DNA of 29,778 bases, from assembly GCA_020052115.1 (NCBI GenBank), contig JAGVPR010000016.1, positions 1 through 29,778 of the forward strand, in the 5' to 3' direction. Origin of the DNA: Candidatus Eiseniibacteriota bacterium. GTDB lineage: Bacteria > Eisenbacteria > RBG-16-71-46 > JAGVPR01. Below, in pieces: positions 14,590 to 23,900 of the stretch; the stretch's first letter is position 1, and each line of letters begins with the position of its first letter. The position numbers and the translations under genes were made by a program. The notes under the pieces are model-generated. The model ran no database searches, was not told the origin of the DNA, and saw only the letters and a list, made by a program, of their open reading frames with translations.

Positions 14590-15219
14590 TTACTGCTTCA
14601 CGGCGACGATCTCCAGCACCTTCGTCTCCTGCAGCTTCCCATCGGCACCGGGCATCTGCATGTACATGGTGAAGGTGTAGCTGCGGTCGTTGGCCCAGAC
14701 AACGTCCTCTCGCACCCCGACGTCGCGGCCTTGGGCCGGATCGAAGCTCGTCCCGGTGTAGGCCATCGCCTTCCCGTCGGCCGACGGCTGTCCCGTCATC
14801 TTCATCATGCCCGTGCCCATGGTGTCGAGCCAGATGCTGAAGTACTCCTTCTTGGCCTTGTCGTATCCGTCGATGCCCATCCCTTCGAACGGCATGCCGG
14901 ACCATTCACCGACGTGCTTGCTCTGGAGATACCGCCCGCCGAGGATCCATTCGTAGGTCGAGGTCCCGCTGGAGACGACGGGCTCGGGGCCCATCCACAT
15001 CTTGTTCGTCGTCTTCCAGGAGCCGACCAGGCGGCCGAGTTCCTTGTGGTGCTGATCCGGCGCGGCCAGCTCCATCATCTGCTTCATCATCTCTTCTTCG
15101 CTCGGCTGGCCGGAGGCTTTCTCCTGACACCAGGCGGGATTCCCGCATGCGATCACCAGAACGATGATCGAGACCAGGAATGCGGGGAATGCAGCACGAG
15201 AACCAGGAACGCGCATCAT
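14590..15219 (-). CDS. DUF1579 exported protein
   Basis: 209 aa. ATG 15219 and ATG 15216 are adjacent; AGAGGTG lies 4-7 nt upstream, and either may be used. The N-terminus is an export signal (RVPGSRAAFPAFLVSIIVLV), then IACGNPAWCQEK. The VIAC could be a lipobox, or a type I site may follow AWC. The mature part shows the DUF1579 layout: HKELGRLVGSWKTTNKMWMG, YEWILGGRYLQSKH, MGIDGYDKAKKEYFSIWLDT, and a last strand LEIVAVKQ. DUF1579 domains are calycin-like barrels of unknown function. Probably monocistronic, with a candidate promoter upstream. Confidence 0.9.
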   Translation of the reverse strand: MMRVPGSRAAFPAFLVSIIVLVIACGNPAWCQEKASGQPSEEEMMKQMMELAAPDQHHKELGRLVGSWKTTNKMWMGPEPVVSSGTSTYEWILGGRYLQSKHVGEWSGMPFEGMGIDGYDKAKKEYFSIWLDTMGTGMMKMTGQPSADGKAMAYTGTSFDPAQGRDVGVREDVVWANDRSYTFTMYMQMPGADGKLQETKVLEIVAVKQ

Positions 15220-15280
15220 TGTTCACCTCTCGAAATGGCCGTTGATCTCCCGGGACGGCTCCGGCCCAGGATCGATGCGG

Positions 15281-15310
15281 AATATAGCCGACGCACGAGA
15301 GGAGGCGCAA
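15281..15310 (-). promoter_or_regulatory. Candidate sigma-70 promoter of the DUF1579 gene
   Basis: On the minus strand TTGCGC (15310-15305), an 18-bp spacer and TATATT (15286-15281, 5 of 6 match). The transcript start would be near 15274, with a leader of about 55 nt. Confidence 0.45.
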
Positions 15311-15360
15311 ATGTGCGATGTTCGGGAAATCCGGAGAAGCAGATCCGCGGCGTCGCCGGC

Positions 15361-16089
15361 TCACGAGCCGTAGAGCGACCGGATCCTTCCCCAGGTCATG
15401 GGCTTCGTAGCGACATCTGGAATGTGGTCGGTGACGACGATGCGATCGATCCACAGGCGGTCCGTGGCACTCGTCGCCGGGCCGCAGACTCTGATCCAAA
15501 TCGACGCGAGATTGGAAGTGGCATTGCCGTGAGCGCAGTCGGCGAAGATCAGCGCCCCATCCCACCAAGCGGACCATGTCCCGGCTGCCATGTCGAAGGC
15601 AACGACGAACCGCACCGCACGCCCCGTCGGGCACGCGGCGAGCGCACGCTGTTGAACGCGATCGCACATGGCGACGTTCCCGGCGGAATTGAAGATGCAC
15701 CAGGTGAGAGGCTCATCGGTCTTCATGAACGTCACGTCGAAGTTCATGGCCGGACTCAATGAGCCGATCCACATGACCAGGCTCACACCGACGACACCCG
15801 ACGTCAGAGAGCCTCCCGGCAAGTCGAAGTAGATCCCATTCTCGCTGGAGCTGTGCGGGTTGAGAAGCTCGAGAGAGGGTGACGCGAACGGCGTCGCGCG
15901 GACGGTTGCGTCGAGTTCGGGATGAATGAAGCTCGCCTGGCCGATCGCCGTTCCGCCCACGCCGAGCCGCTGATCGATCGCCTGTCCATCGAAAGTCAGA
16001 TCCATGTAAGGCGCCTGCGCGTTCGACGGAGCCGGGCCCGCGAGAGCGAGCGCGGCTGCCGTCCATGCCAGTAACCGGGTCGTGATCAT
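15361..16089 (-). CDS. Secreted protein, possible laminin-G/concanavalin-like fold
   Basis: 242 aa from ATG 16089 with GGGAGATGG upstream. There is a clear signal peptide (MITTRLLAWTAAALALAG, cleavage likely near SNA-Q at 24-25). The mature part is beta-rich, with DLTFDGQAI, NGIYFDLPGGSLTSGVVGVS, RAVRFVVAFDMAAGTWSAWW and LWIDRIVVTDHIP. That is the order of strands expected in a LamG/ConA-like jelly roll. Five cysteines lie in the mature part. It ends in PMTWGRIRSLYGS, a possible conserved tail motif. No family is recognised with certainty and there is no catalytic motif. It stands 95 nt after the lipoprotein gene upstream. Confidence 0.65.
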   Translation of the reverse strand: MITTRLLAWTAAALALAGPAPSNAQAPYMDLTFDGQAIDQRLGVGGTAIGQASFIHPELDATVRATPFASPSLELLNPHSSSENGIYFDLPGGSLTSGVVGVSLVMWIGSLSPAMNFDVTFMKTDEPLTWCIFNSAGNVAMCDRVQQRALAACPTGRAVRFVVAFDMAAGTWSAWWDGALIFADCAHGNATSNLASIWIRVCGPATSATDRLWIDRIVVTDHIPDVATKPMTWGRIRSLYGS

Positions 16090-16184
16090 GATCCATCTCC
16101 CTGCGTTCGAGGCCTGTCCCGCGCCGCACACGATGGCGCGCTTGCCACCGGACCGCGGACGATCGGGAGTCGCTTCCGCCGATG

Positions 16185-16751
16185 CTATGGGGTGACGATC
16201 CACTCCTTGCCGCCCGTCGTGACCCTGGCCACCCAGACCAGCCCCCCCTCCTTGAGCTCCATTTCGAGCGTGGCGGCCCCGGTCATCGAACCCGTGAGCT
16301 TCATCGCGTTCGTGACGAGAAACCAGGAGCCTGAATGGGTCGTGCTCCATCCGTAGTCCGTCCGACAAGTGCCGGTGATGCCGGCCGCGCCGGTGAGGTG
16401 CGGATACGTTGAATCGGAGCAGAAATCGTGCATCTCGATGACGACGTCGTCGTATGTTTCGGTCGCGAAGCCCGCCCGTGAATCGTAGACGTGACTGAAC
16501 GACCCATCGACGATGGCATAGCCCCCGCTTGTTCCCTGGACTCGGACGCTGTTCCACGTCGCGGTGGCGGCGTCCGGCGCCGCGCTCCCGACGGCCGACT
16601 TGACCGCATACGCGAACGCCCGGGCCCGAGCCTCGCTGTCGATCGTCGGGGCCGAGGGTTTGTCGTCCTCGGAACAGCCGAGAATCGGCGGCAGGAACAG
16701 GAAGAGGAGCAGCCCTTGAACCGCTCGGAGACGGCGGGAAAGTGGACGCAT
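16185..16751 (-). CDS. Hypothetical lipoprotein, 188 aa
   Basis: ATG 16751 has a near-perfect AAGGAGGT 6 nt upstream. The signal ends in a lipobox, PPILGC (C26), followed by an acidic linker SEDDKPSAPT with no basic residue, as expected for outer-membrane sorting. The mature domain is unrecognised; it has strands such as TWNSVRVQGTSGGYAIVDGS, YDDVVIEMHDF and the C-terminal EGGLVWVARVTTGGKEWIV. There are two cysteines in the mature domain. It is 20 nt downstream of another lipoprotein gene and probably co-transcribed with it. Confidence 0.75.
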   Translation of the reverse strand: MRPLSRRLRAVQGLLLFLFLPPILGCSEDDKPSAPTIDSEARARAFAYAVKSAVGSAAPDAATATWNSVRVQGTSGGYAIVDGSFSHVYDSRAGFATETYDDVVIEMHDFCSDSTYPHLTGAAGITGTCRTDYGWSTTHSGSWFLVTNAMKLTGSMTGAATLEMELKEGGLVWVARVTTGGKEWIVTP

Positions 16752-16771
16752 GACAACCTCCTTGATCGTGA

Positions 16772-17443
16772 TCACTCGCCGCACTGCTCTCGCGTCTCGT
16801 TGTTCAGCCGGGCGACGCCTCTCGCGACGGCCTCCATGTCGTCCTCGCCGGAGACGAATGTGTACTGCCGTGTGTAGGCATAGGTACGCTCTTCCGGATT
16901 CGGCTTCAACGCGCGGCCCCAGAGAGTCGGGATCAAAGAGGCGACGCTCAACCCTGCGCTCGCCCCGAGCATTCCCATGTCGGACGAGGTGGCCCCCACG
17001 CACGCCATCCCCAGGGACGCCCCCAGCGTGACTAGACCCCATCGGATGAGCGTACTTGACTGCCGATCTCTCGAAAGGACCCTCCTGATGCGGACCGCGT
17101 GGTCGTCCAGCGCCGGCTCGTTCATCCGCGGGATCAGCGCGAGCAGATCCTGTGGATCCTCGCCGCCGCTGAGGTAGATGGCGTATCCGGGTGCCGTCTC
17201 CTTGGCACCCGTGACCTCGACAAACCCACCGTGCGAGCGCATGCCCTGGTCGTACTGATGCGAGCTGCTGGACGCGGGCGCCATGTCGAGCCACGCCTGC
17301 CGCTCGCATTCGGTTTGGGGTTGCCCGCTCTCCAACTCGATCGCCGGCCCCAAGCGCACAGTGGAGACTCGCCTCGCGCACGATGTCATCGCGAGACAGC
17401 AAATCACGGCCGCGCACGCGAACATCATGTTTCCCAGGCGCAT
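16772..17443 (-). CDS. Hypothetical lipoprotein with a C-terminal hydrophobic hairpin, 223 aa
   Basis: ATG 17443 with GGAGGA 7 nt upstream. The lipobox is LAMTSC (C22). The first half is soluble (ERQAWLDMAPASSSSHQYDQ, then GYAIYLSGGEDPQDLLALIP). At about 137-185 a glycine-rich hydrophobic stretch (WGLVTLGASLGMACVGATSS, LGASAGLSVASLIPTLWG) looks like two short membrane helices or a glycine-zipper hairpin. The tail is charged (PEERTYAYTRQYTFVSGEDD). No family is recognised. First gene of a two-lipoprotein unit. Confidence 0.7.
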   Translation of the reverse strand: MRLGNMMFACAAVICCLAMTSCARRVSTVRLGPAIELESGQPQTECERQAWLDMAPASSSSHQYDQGMRSHGGFVEVTGAKETAPGYAIYLSGGEDPQDLLALIPRMNEPALDDHAVRIRRVLSRDRQSSTLIRWGLVTLGASLGMACVGATSSDMGMLGASAGLSVASLIPTLWGRALKPNPEERTYAYTRQYTFVSGEDDMEAVARGVARLNNETREQCGE

Positions 17444-17685
17444 CGTGTCATCCTCCTTCCAGTCGAGAACACACCTCAGTATCGACCGCATCCTTGACTG
17501 TGCATCCTTCCCCCGCGACGGCGACGCACCTTCCGGCACAGATCACGGGGCGGCTCAGGGCGAGCGTCTTCACGCGGGGCGGCTGTGTCAGTGGTGGGCA
17601 GATCAAGAGACATGCCGCGACCTGGGAAGGATGGATCTCGTTCCACGATCGCGGCTTCAGGCGGTTCTCGAGCGGGGCTTCGGCG

Positions 17686-17710
17686 CGGCGGTCACCGACG
17701 GTGACCGCCG
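17686..17710. repeat. Perfect 11-bp inverted repeat with a 3-nt loop
   Basis: CGGCGGTCACC (17686-17696) and GGTGACCGCCG (17700-17710) are exact inverted copies around GAC. It lies about 10 bp past the stop of the CHASE2 remnant on the minus strand, without a T-run. It may be a terminator relic or a regulator binding site. Confidence 0.5.
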
Positions 17711-17719
17711 GCCGTCACT

Positions 17720-17830
17720 TCAGTGGCGCCGCCTCGACGGGATCGCGGCGAAGTCGATCGCGGTGCCTACTTCGTCGTCCACCGCAAGGAAACGATGCCG
17801 GACAGCGGCAGACCAGATGAAGGGAGAGCT
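17720..17830 (-). pseudogene. CHASE2-domain remnant related to the gene at 24098-26125
   Basis: The minus-strand frame ending at the TGA 17722-17720 reads FIWSAAVRHRFLAVDDE, then VGTAIDFA, before a stop. The intact CHASE2-PP2C protein has VVWPSGRKRMIPVDDE, then GGTAIDFAGD, at about 241-266. At DNA level, 17746-17776 and 25333-25363 agree at 30 of 31 positions. No start, membrane helix or phosphatase domain is present, so this is a fragment, not a gene. It sits just past the broken propeller gene, suggesting that a second sensor-phosphatase copy once stood here. Confidence 0.5.
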
Positions 17831-17984
17831 CACTCCATCTTCGTGATCTTGAACACGACGCTCCGGTCCGACATCTTGGAACCGGCGAGTGATGAGCGGT
17901 GCCGGCTTGGCGTGGGACTGCGGCGGCCCCCGTCACTCACATGACGGGCGACCGTCGCGTCCATGTCGAAGAAGAGTCGTGTCA

Positions 17985-20875
17985 CTAACGCACCAGCGCG
18001 AGGGTCTGTGTCTCGCGACGCCCCAAGGCCTCGATCGTCACCACATAGACTCCGTCCGCCGCCAACCTGCCATCCCCGTCGCGCCCATCCCATCGGACGA
18101 CGTTCGCCCCGGCCGACATCGGACGGCCCGCCGCAACCTCCCGCATCAGCCGCCCTGCGCGGTTGTGGATCTTCACCGTCACAGAAGCCGCCCGTCCCAG
18201 GTTGAAGCTGATCGCCGCTTCCTCCGCGGCGAAAGAGCCGGCCGCCGAGAACACACGCGGCGTGACCACCACCTGCGTGAGCGTTCCACCACTCGCAGGC
18301 CCGCCATGGTCCACGAAGAGCGCGTATCGGCCCGAGCGCATGATCGGCGTCGCAAGGATCCCGGTCTCGACCGTACCGCCGAGCCGCAGCCACGTGCCGT
18401 CCGCGGCGCCAAAGTACAGCGCGAACACGCCTTCAAGAGCGGAGACGTCGTCCGGTAGCAACATGCTCAAGGCCGCCGGCTTCCCCAGCGCAGCGCCGCT
18501 CCAGTCGACCTCGTAACCCGGGAGCACGCGGATCGCATTGCCTGGAAGCGTGTCGGGAACGTCGGCCGCTGCGAGCGCCCCCACATTCACGACCGCATCG
18601 GAAGCAAATGCGTGCGGCGGGAACTAGAGATGCAACTCGCCATTCGTCGTGTAGACGTCGCCGCCCGCTGCCGCCGTGATCCTGGCGGGGGCCGTCACGT
18701 CCGCATACGGAGCGTGATTGTCCACGACGACCCGCACCTCGTCCGACCCGGAGAGGCCCAGGGAGTCCGACACCACCACGCGAAGATCGTAGTCGCCGTC
18801 GGCGAGCGTGGTCGTGTCCCAGTCCGCCAGGAGACCATCGCGAACCGGTGTGGTGGACTCAGCAATCACGGTGGCGTCCGGCGCACTCCACGAGTCGGAT
18901 CCGACGGGGCGAACCTCGACCCGATACGCCAGGAACCGGGCGTCGGAGGCCGTGCCGTGGATTTGCGCGGACGCGCGGACCGGCTGACCAAACAGCGGTG
19001 AAGCAATCACCGGTGCGGGCGGAGTGGCGTCGACCTCGAAGATGGCTCTGGCGGGCGTCGGATCCGTGTTGCACGCATAGTCGCGACATCGCGCCTCGAG
19101 AACATGCACGCCGTCGGGCACACCCAGCGCGGTCCAGGAACCGGTCGGCGACCACGGCGACCACACCTCGCTGTCGAATCGGTAGGAGAACTCGATCCCT
19201 TCGGTCTCCCTGAATGCGCCGACGAACGCAGCCGCAAGATCCCGGGCTGCCAGGACCGACGGAGGCCTGTTCAGGAACACGGTCCGGGGTGGGACCTTGT
19301 CCGGCTCGTGTCTCGTGATGCCCCCACTGGCAGGGATCTCATAGACCGGAGCACAGGCAAACCACAGGCTCCCCAGTCGATCCTCGAAGACCGCTTGCAC
19401 GTCGCTGCCGACCAAGCCGTCGGCCGTCCGATAGGATCGCCAGATCTCCCCATCATAGCGACTCGCGCCTCCTTGGGTTCCGAACCAGAGATTTCCCGAC
19501 CGATCCTCGAAGATCGTGTTCACCCAGCTCTGTACAAGACCGTCGGCGGATGTATAGGCACTCCAGCGTTGTCCATCGTACCGACTTGCACCCTGCGGGG
19601 CCGCGACCCAGATATTCCCTGCGTGATCCTCGAAGAGGGTCCGAGCGTCGTCGCTCACGAGACCGTCGGCCGTGGTGAAGATGCGCCACGTCGCGCCGTC
19701 GTAACGGCTCACGCCGTTACCATGCGCAAACCAGAGGTTTCCTGAGCGATCCTCGAGCATCGCTCTAACATTGTTGCTCGCGAGTCCGTCCGCTGTGGTG
19801 AGGGCGAGCCACGTCATCCCGTAGTTGCGGAAGACCCCATCTTCTCGAGTCGCGAACCAAAAATAACCTCGGTGATCCTCGAGACCCGCGACCACATCAT
19901 TACTGGGGAGGCCGCCGGACCAAGTGGTGTACCGCGTCCAGTTCGTCCCGTCGTACCAACTGACACCCCACCCAAACATACCGAACCAGACGTGCCCGAA
20001 GCGATCCTCGAAAGCGGCCCTCACGTCCCTGCCCGCCTCGTCGAACGTGCGCCAACCCGATCCGTCGTAGCGGCTCACGCCCGACCCACCGAACCAGAGC
20101 GCCCCTGAGCGATCCTCGAGGATCGATTTCACACGGGATACCGGAGCACCCTCAGTGGACGTAAACGTACGCCAGTGGACGCCATCGAAACGGCTCACAC
20201 CATGCGCGCTTCCAAGCCACAGCCCCCCGGAGCTGCCTTCGAAGAACGTGCGCACATCATTGTCCGCGATCCCGTCCGCAATCGTGAAGTCCTTCCACCC
20301 CCCCCGTCGTAGCGCGTGACGCCATTGCCTAGGGTTCCGAACCACACGTTCCCGTAGTGATCCTGGAGCGTCGAGAACACTCGATCCTCCCCGAGTCCAT
20401 CGGCGGTCGTGAAGGTCCTCCAGACGGATCCGTCGTAGCGGCTCGCGCCGCCGCCATCCGTGCCGACCCAGATGCAACCGGAGCGATCTTCAAGGATCGA
20501 ATGGACGCTTCCGTTCGGGACCCCATCGGCGGCGGTGTAGGTCCGCCAGCTCACACCGTCATAGCGACTCACTCCGCCCCCATGGGTGCCGAACCACAGC
20601 GCGCCGGTCCGATCCTCAAGGATGCACCTGACCGAGTTGTTCGCGAGCCCGTCGGCGGTCGTGTATGTCCGCCACGTCACGCCGTCGTACCGGCTCACCC
20701 CTCCCCATGAGGTTCCAAACCACAAGACGCCGTCTCGATCCTCCAACATGCACTCGACGGCTCCCCTGGCGAGACCGCTCGAGGGTCCGAAGGTTTGCCA
20801 GACGCAATACCCGGGTGAAGGCAGCGCCGAGGGCACGACGGCCGTGAGGAGCAGCCACATCAGCCGAGCCTTCAT
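17985..20875 (-). pseudogene. Second secreted beta-propeller/FlgD-Ig gene, broken by a frameshift and an amber stop
   Basis: Start ATG 20875 after AAGGGGAAC. It has a signal peptide (MKARLMWLLLTAVVPSALPS), then about 12 Reg_prop blades of the form W-FGT-GGVSRYDG--WRTYT-ADGL. Next come a Y_Y_Y-like Ig domain (KVPPRTVFL onward), a second Ig domain, a ZU5-like segment, and a FlgD-type Ig tail ending QTLALVR. Two lesions are visible. A run of eight G on the coding strand (20305-20298) puts blade 4 out of frame; nine would restore it (D-G-G-G-W). A TAG at 18626-18624 replaces the Tyr of the paralogue's ISLYFPPHAF, and the reading continues in the same frame to 17985. The gene lies 100 nt after its intact paralogue. 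It is either a pseudogene, a phase-variable gene plus one nonsense change, or carries assembly errors. Confidence 0.85.
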
Positions 20876-20975
20876 GTTCCCCTTCCCTTCGCGGCCGGAC
20901 CACGTTTTCACAGCCCGCTTCGTTTCCGCTGCAATGCCGGCCGGAACGTGTCGCAATTCTCGTGCGGCTCACCCT

Positions 20976-23900
20976 TCACCTTACGACCGCGAGCGACCTC
21001 GTTTGCGTCCTCCCCAGCACTTCAACAGTGACCATGTAGATCCCGTCGATGACGTAGTCCCCCTTCCGGTCCCTTCCGTCCCAGCGCACCAGATTCGCGC
21101 CGGCCGACATCGCGCGGCCTATCGCCACTTCCTTCACCAGTCGTCCCGCGCGGTTGTAGACCGTCACCGTCACCGATGCCGCCCGTCCCAGGCTGAAGCT
21201 GATCGCAGCCTCGTCCGCCGCGAAGGATCCGGACGGGGAGAACACTCGCGGCGTCACGCTCATCTTCGAGAGCGCGGCCGCCCCCGCGCCGGCGTCGTCA
21301 TCACTGAAGAGCGCGTAGCGGCCCGCGTGCGTGACGGGTGCGGAGATGATCCCGGCGTCGAGCGTGCCGCCAAGCCGCTCCCACCTGCCGTCCGCGCCAC
21401 CGAAGTACAACGCGAGCACGCCGGCGACGGCGGGGACATCGTCCGGCACCGCCAGCTCCAGCGTGGCCGGCTTCCGGAGGGCGCTTCCGCCCCAAGCGAT
21501 CTCGTAGCCGGGAAGCACACGCAAGGCTCCGCGCTCGAGCGTGTCCGGAACGTCCCCGGTGGTAAGCGCCGTCGCCGTCACGACGACATCCGAGGCAAAC
21601 GCGTGTGGAGGGAAGTAGAGCGAGATCTCGCGGTTCGCCGTGAACACGTGCCCACCCGCGGCGGCGCTCACTGCGGCGGGCGCCGTCTCCGAAGCCCAGG
21701 GCGCCTCGTTGTCCACGATCACCGTGGCCAGCGTGGTGGTCGCGAGCCCAAGGCTGTCGTTCTCCGAAAGCCGAAGCTCGTACGGCCCGTCAGCGCCCCT
21801 CGTTGTGTTCCAGGTCGCGAGGGCCCCGTTCGAAATCGCGGCGCGGGATTCGATCAGCGGCTGCCAATCGCCAGCCGGAAGCGCGCGCACGTCGACTCGA
21901 TACGATTCGAATCGCGCATCAGCCGCGGTCCCCGAGACGGCGACGTGGCCCCGCACGACCTGTCCCGCTCCTGGATGAGCTATCACCGGCACCGGCGGCG
22001 TCCCATCAATCTCGACCGTCGCGCGCACGCCGTCCGGATCCACGTTGCCCAGACGGTCGCGTGCGCGGATGCGGAACTCGTGCACTCTGTCAGCAAGGTC
22101 TTCGGCCGTCCACGCGTTCGTCACGGACCACTCGGACCAGGAGCCGTCGTCTAGCGAATGCGAGAACTCGATGCCCCGAGTCTCGCCGTAGGCCGCGGCG
22201 AAGGCAACCGTCTGCCGGCGGGAGGCGGAGACGGAAGGCGCTTTCGAGGTCAGCAGAGTCCTGGGAGGAACGCGGTCCTTCTCGTAGACGCAGACTCCGC
22301 CGCTGGTCGCTCCGTCTCTGGCGATGAGAATCCGGCCGCCGGACGTCTCGCTCATCGAGCGGATCAGCCCCGATCCGCGGAGCCCGTCGCTCGCTGTGAA
22401 TGTGGCCAGGCGGCCATTCCGGAAGAGACTCACGCCCCTGCTCGTGCCGCACCAGATATCGCCGTCGCTGTCGGCGAAGAGCGAGAGCACGGAGTAGTTC
22501 GCAAGCCCATCCTCGGTCGTGAAGTTCGTCCACGACTGTCCGTCGAAGCGAAACACGCCTTGGTCCCATGTGGCTGCCCAGAGGTTGCCCTCAGAATCCG
22601 AGGCCAAGTCGTACACGGGGCTCGTGATTTCGAACCACTCCCAGGTGACACCGTCGAAGCGGTAGATTCGTTGGGCTGTGTAATTCGCCGCCCAGATCGT
22701 GCCGGCCCGATCCTGCACCACCGCGTAGATCCAGTTGGGCCCGGCCGTGCCGTCGCCGAGGTCATATGTGTGCGATCCGAACGCCCCAATCCGGAGCAGC
22801 TTCCCACTGTCCATCGCGACCCACAGATCGCCTCCGGCGTCCTCCATCAAGTCGTTGACCTTCTCCTCAGTCGGCAGGACGCTCCACGTCCGGCCGTCGA
22901 AGACGCTGATGCCGGCCAGGCCCCCCGGGAAGACACAACCGTGCCCGACACAGAGTCTGCCGTCGCGTCTCAGCAGGAGGTCGCAGGCGACATCCGAGAG
23001 CATTCCGTCAGCCGTCGTGTAGGTCGTCACGGAGTCACCGATGCATTGGACGAGGCCCGAGTTCGTGCCCACCCACATCTCCCCGGCGCCGGCCGCGGCG
23101 ACAGACAGCACGGTGGGGCTCGGCAGCCCGTCTTCCGTCGTCAGGAGATCCCACCACTCGCCGCCGAAGCGCGCGGCGCCGGAGGCGTAGGACGCAACCC
23201 AGAGGTTGCCGTCTCGATCCGGAGCAATATCCCTGACGTAGCCCGTTGCCGGAAGTTCTGCGACCGAACGCATCTTCCACCCGTCTTCGTCGAGCTTTGC
23301 GACCCCTCCGGAGCCGCCGATCCACAAGCCCCCCAACGCATCTACACAGATCCCTCGGCCGGAGATTCCGATGTCGGGGTAGTCCACCCCGCGTCGAAGA
23401 ACCGTCCACGAAGCCCCATCGAACCGAGAGATGGTTTCTCCCCCTCCAACCCAAAGGACCCCCGTTTCATCCTCGACGAGGCACCTGACGTGGTTCTCAC
23501 CGAGTCCATTTGCCACGGTGAACGTGCTCCACCCGGAACCGCTCCACCGGCTGAGCCCGTTCTGCGTGCCGAACCAGTAGGCGCCGCCGCAGGATTGCAG
23601 AATGGCGGAGACGGTGACGTCCACCAGCCCGTCGCCCGGTCCGTACGTCGTCCACGTTCCGTCGGTGAGTCTCGAGACTCCGGCGCTGTGACCGGTCCAG
23701 ATGTCGCCGGCCCGATCCGAGGCAACGACGGTCGTCCCGGTGAACGGCAGTTCCGTGTCTTCGAACGCATGCAGCTCGGCCCCGTCGAACCGGGCAAGAC
23801 GTCCCGAGCTATCTGCTGCGATCCACAACCGGCCGCCCGCGTCCTCCGCGAAGGAGAGGTCTCCTCCGATATACAGGTCGTAGGTCGTGAACGTCTGTCC

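Larger units (their letters stand above)
17444..17984. other. 541-bp gap without a supported intact gene
   Basis: This is the longest geneless stretch. It holds a short CHASE2-like coding remnant (17720-17830) and a perfect 11-bp palindrome (17686-17710). Its left edge should contain the promoter of the lipoprotein pair, but no convincing boxes were found. A 44-codon open frame on the minus strand (about 17830-17961, ending VVFKITKME) lacks a ribosome site and is not annotated as a gene. Confidence 0.5.

Noticed and set aside
17830..17961. 44-codon open frame ending VVFKITKME as a small gene
   Set aside because: It has no ribosome binding site and no recognisable features, and lies in a decayed region.
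18624..18626. TAG read as a sense codon or selenocysteine/pyrrolysine-like recoding
   Set aside because: TAG is the normal stop of several genes here, the paralogue has Tyr at this place, and a separate frameshift in the same gene points to decay.
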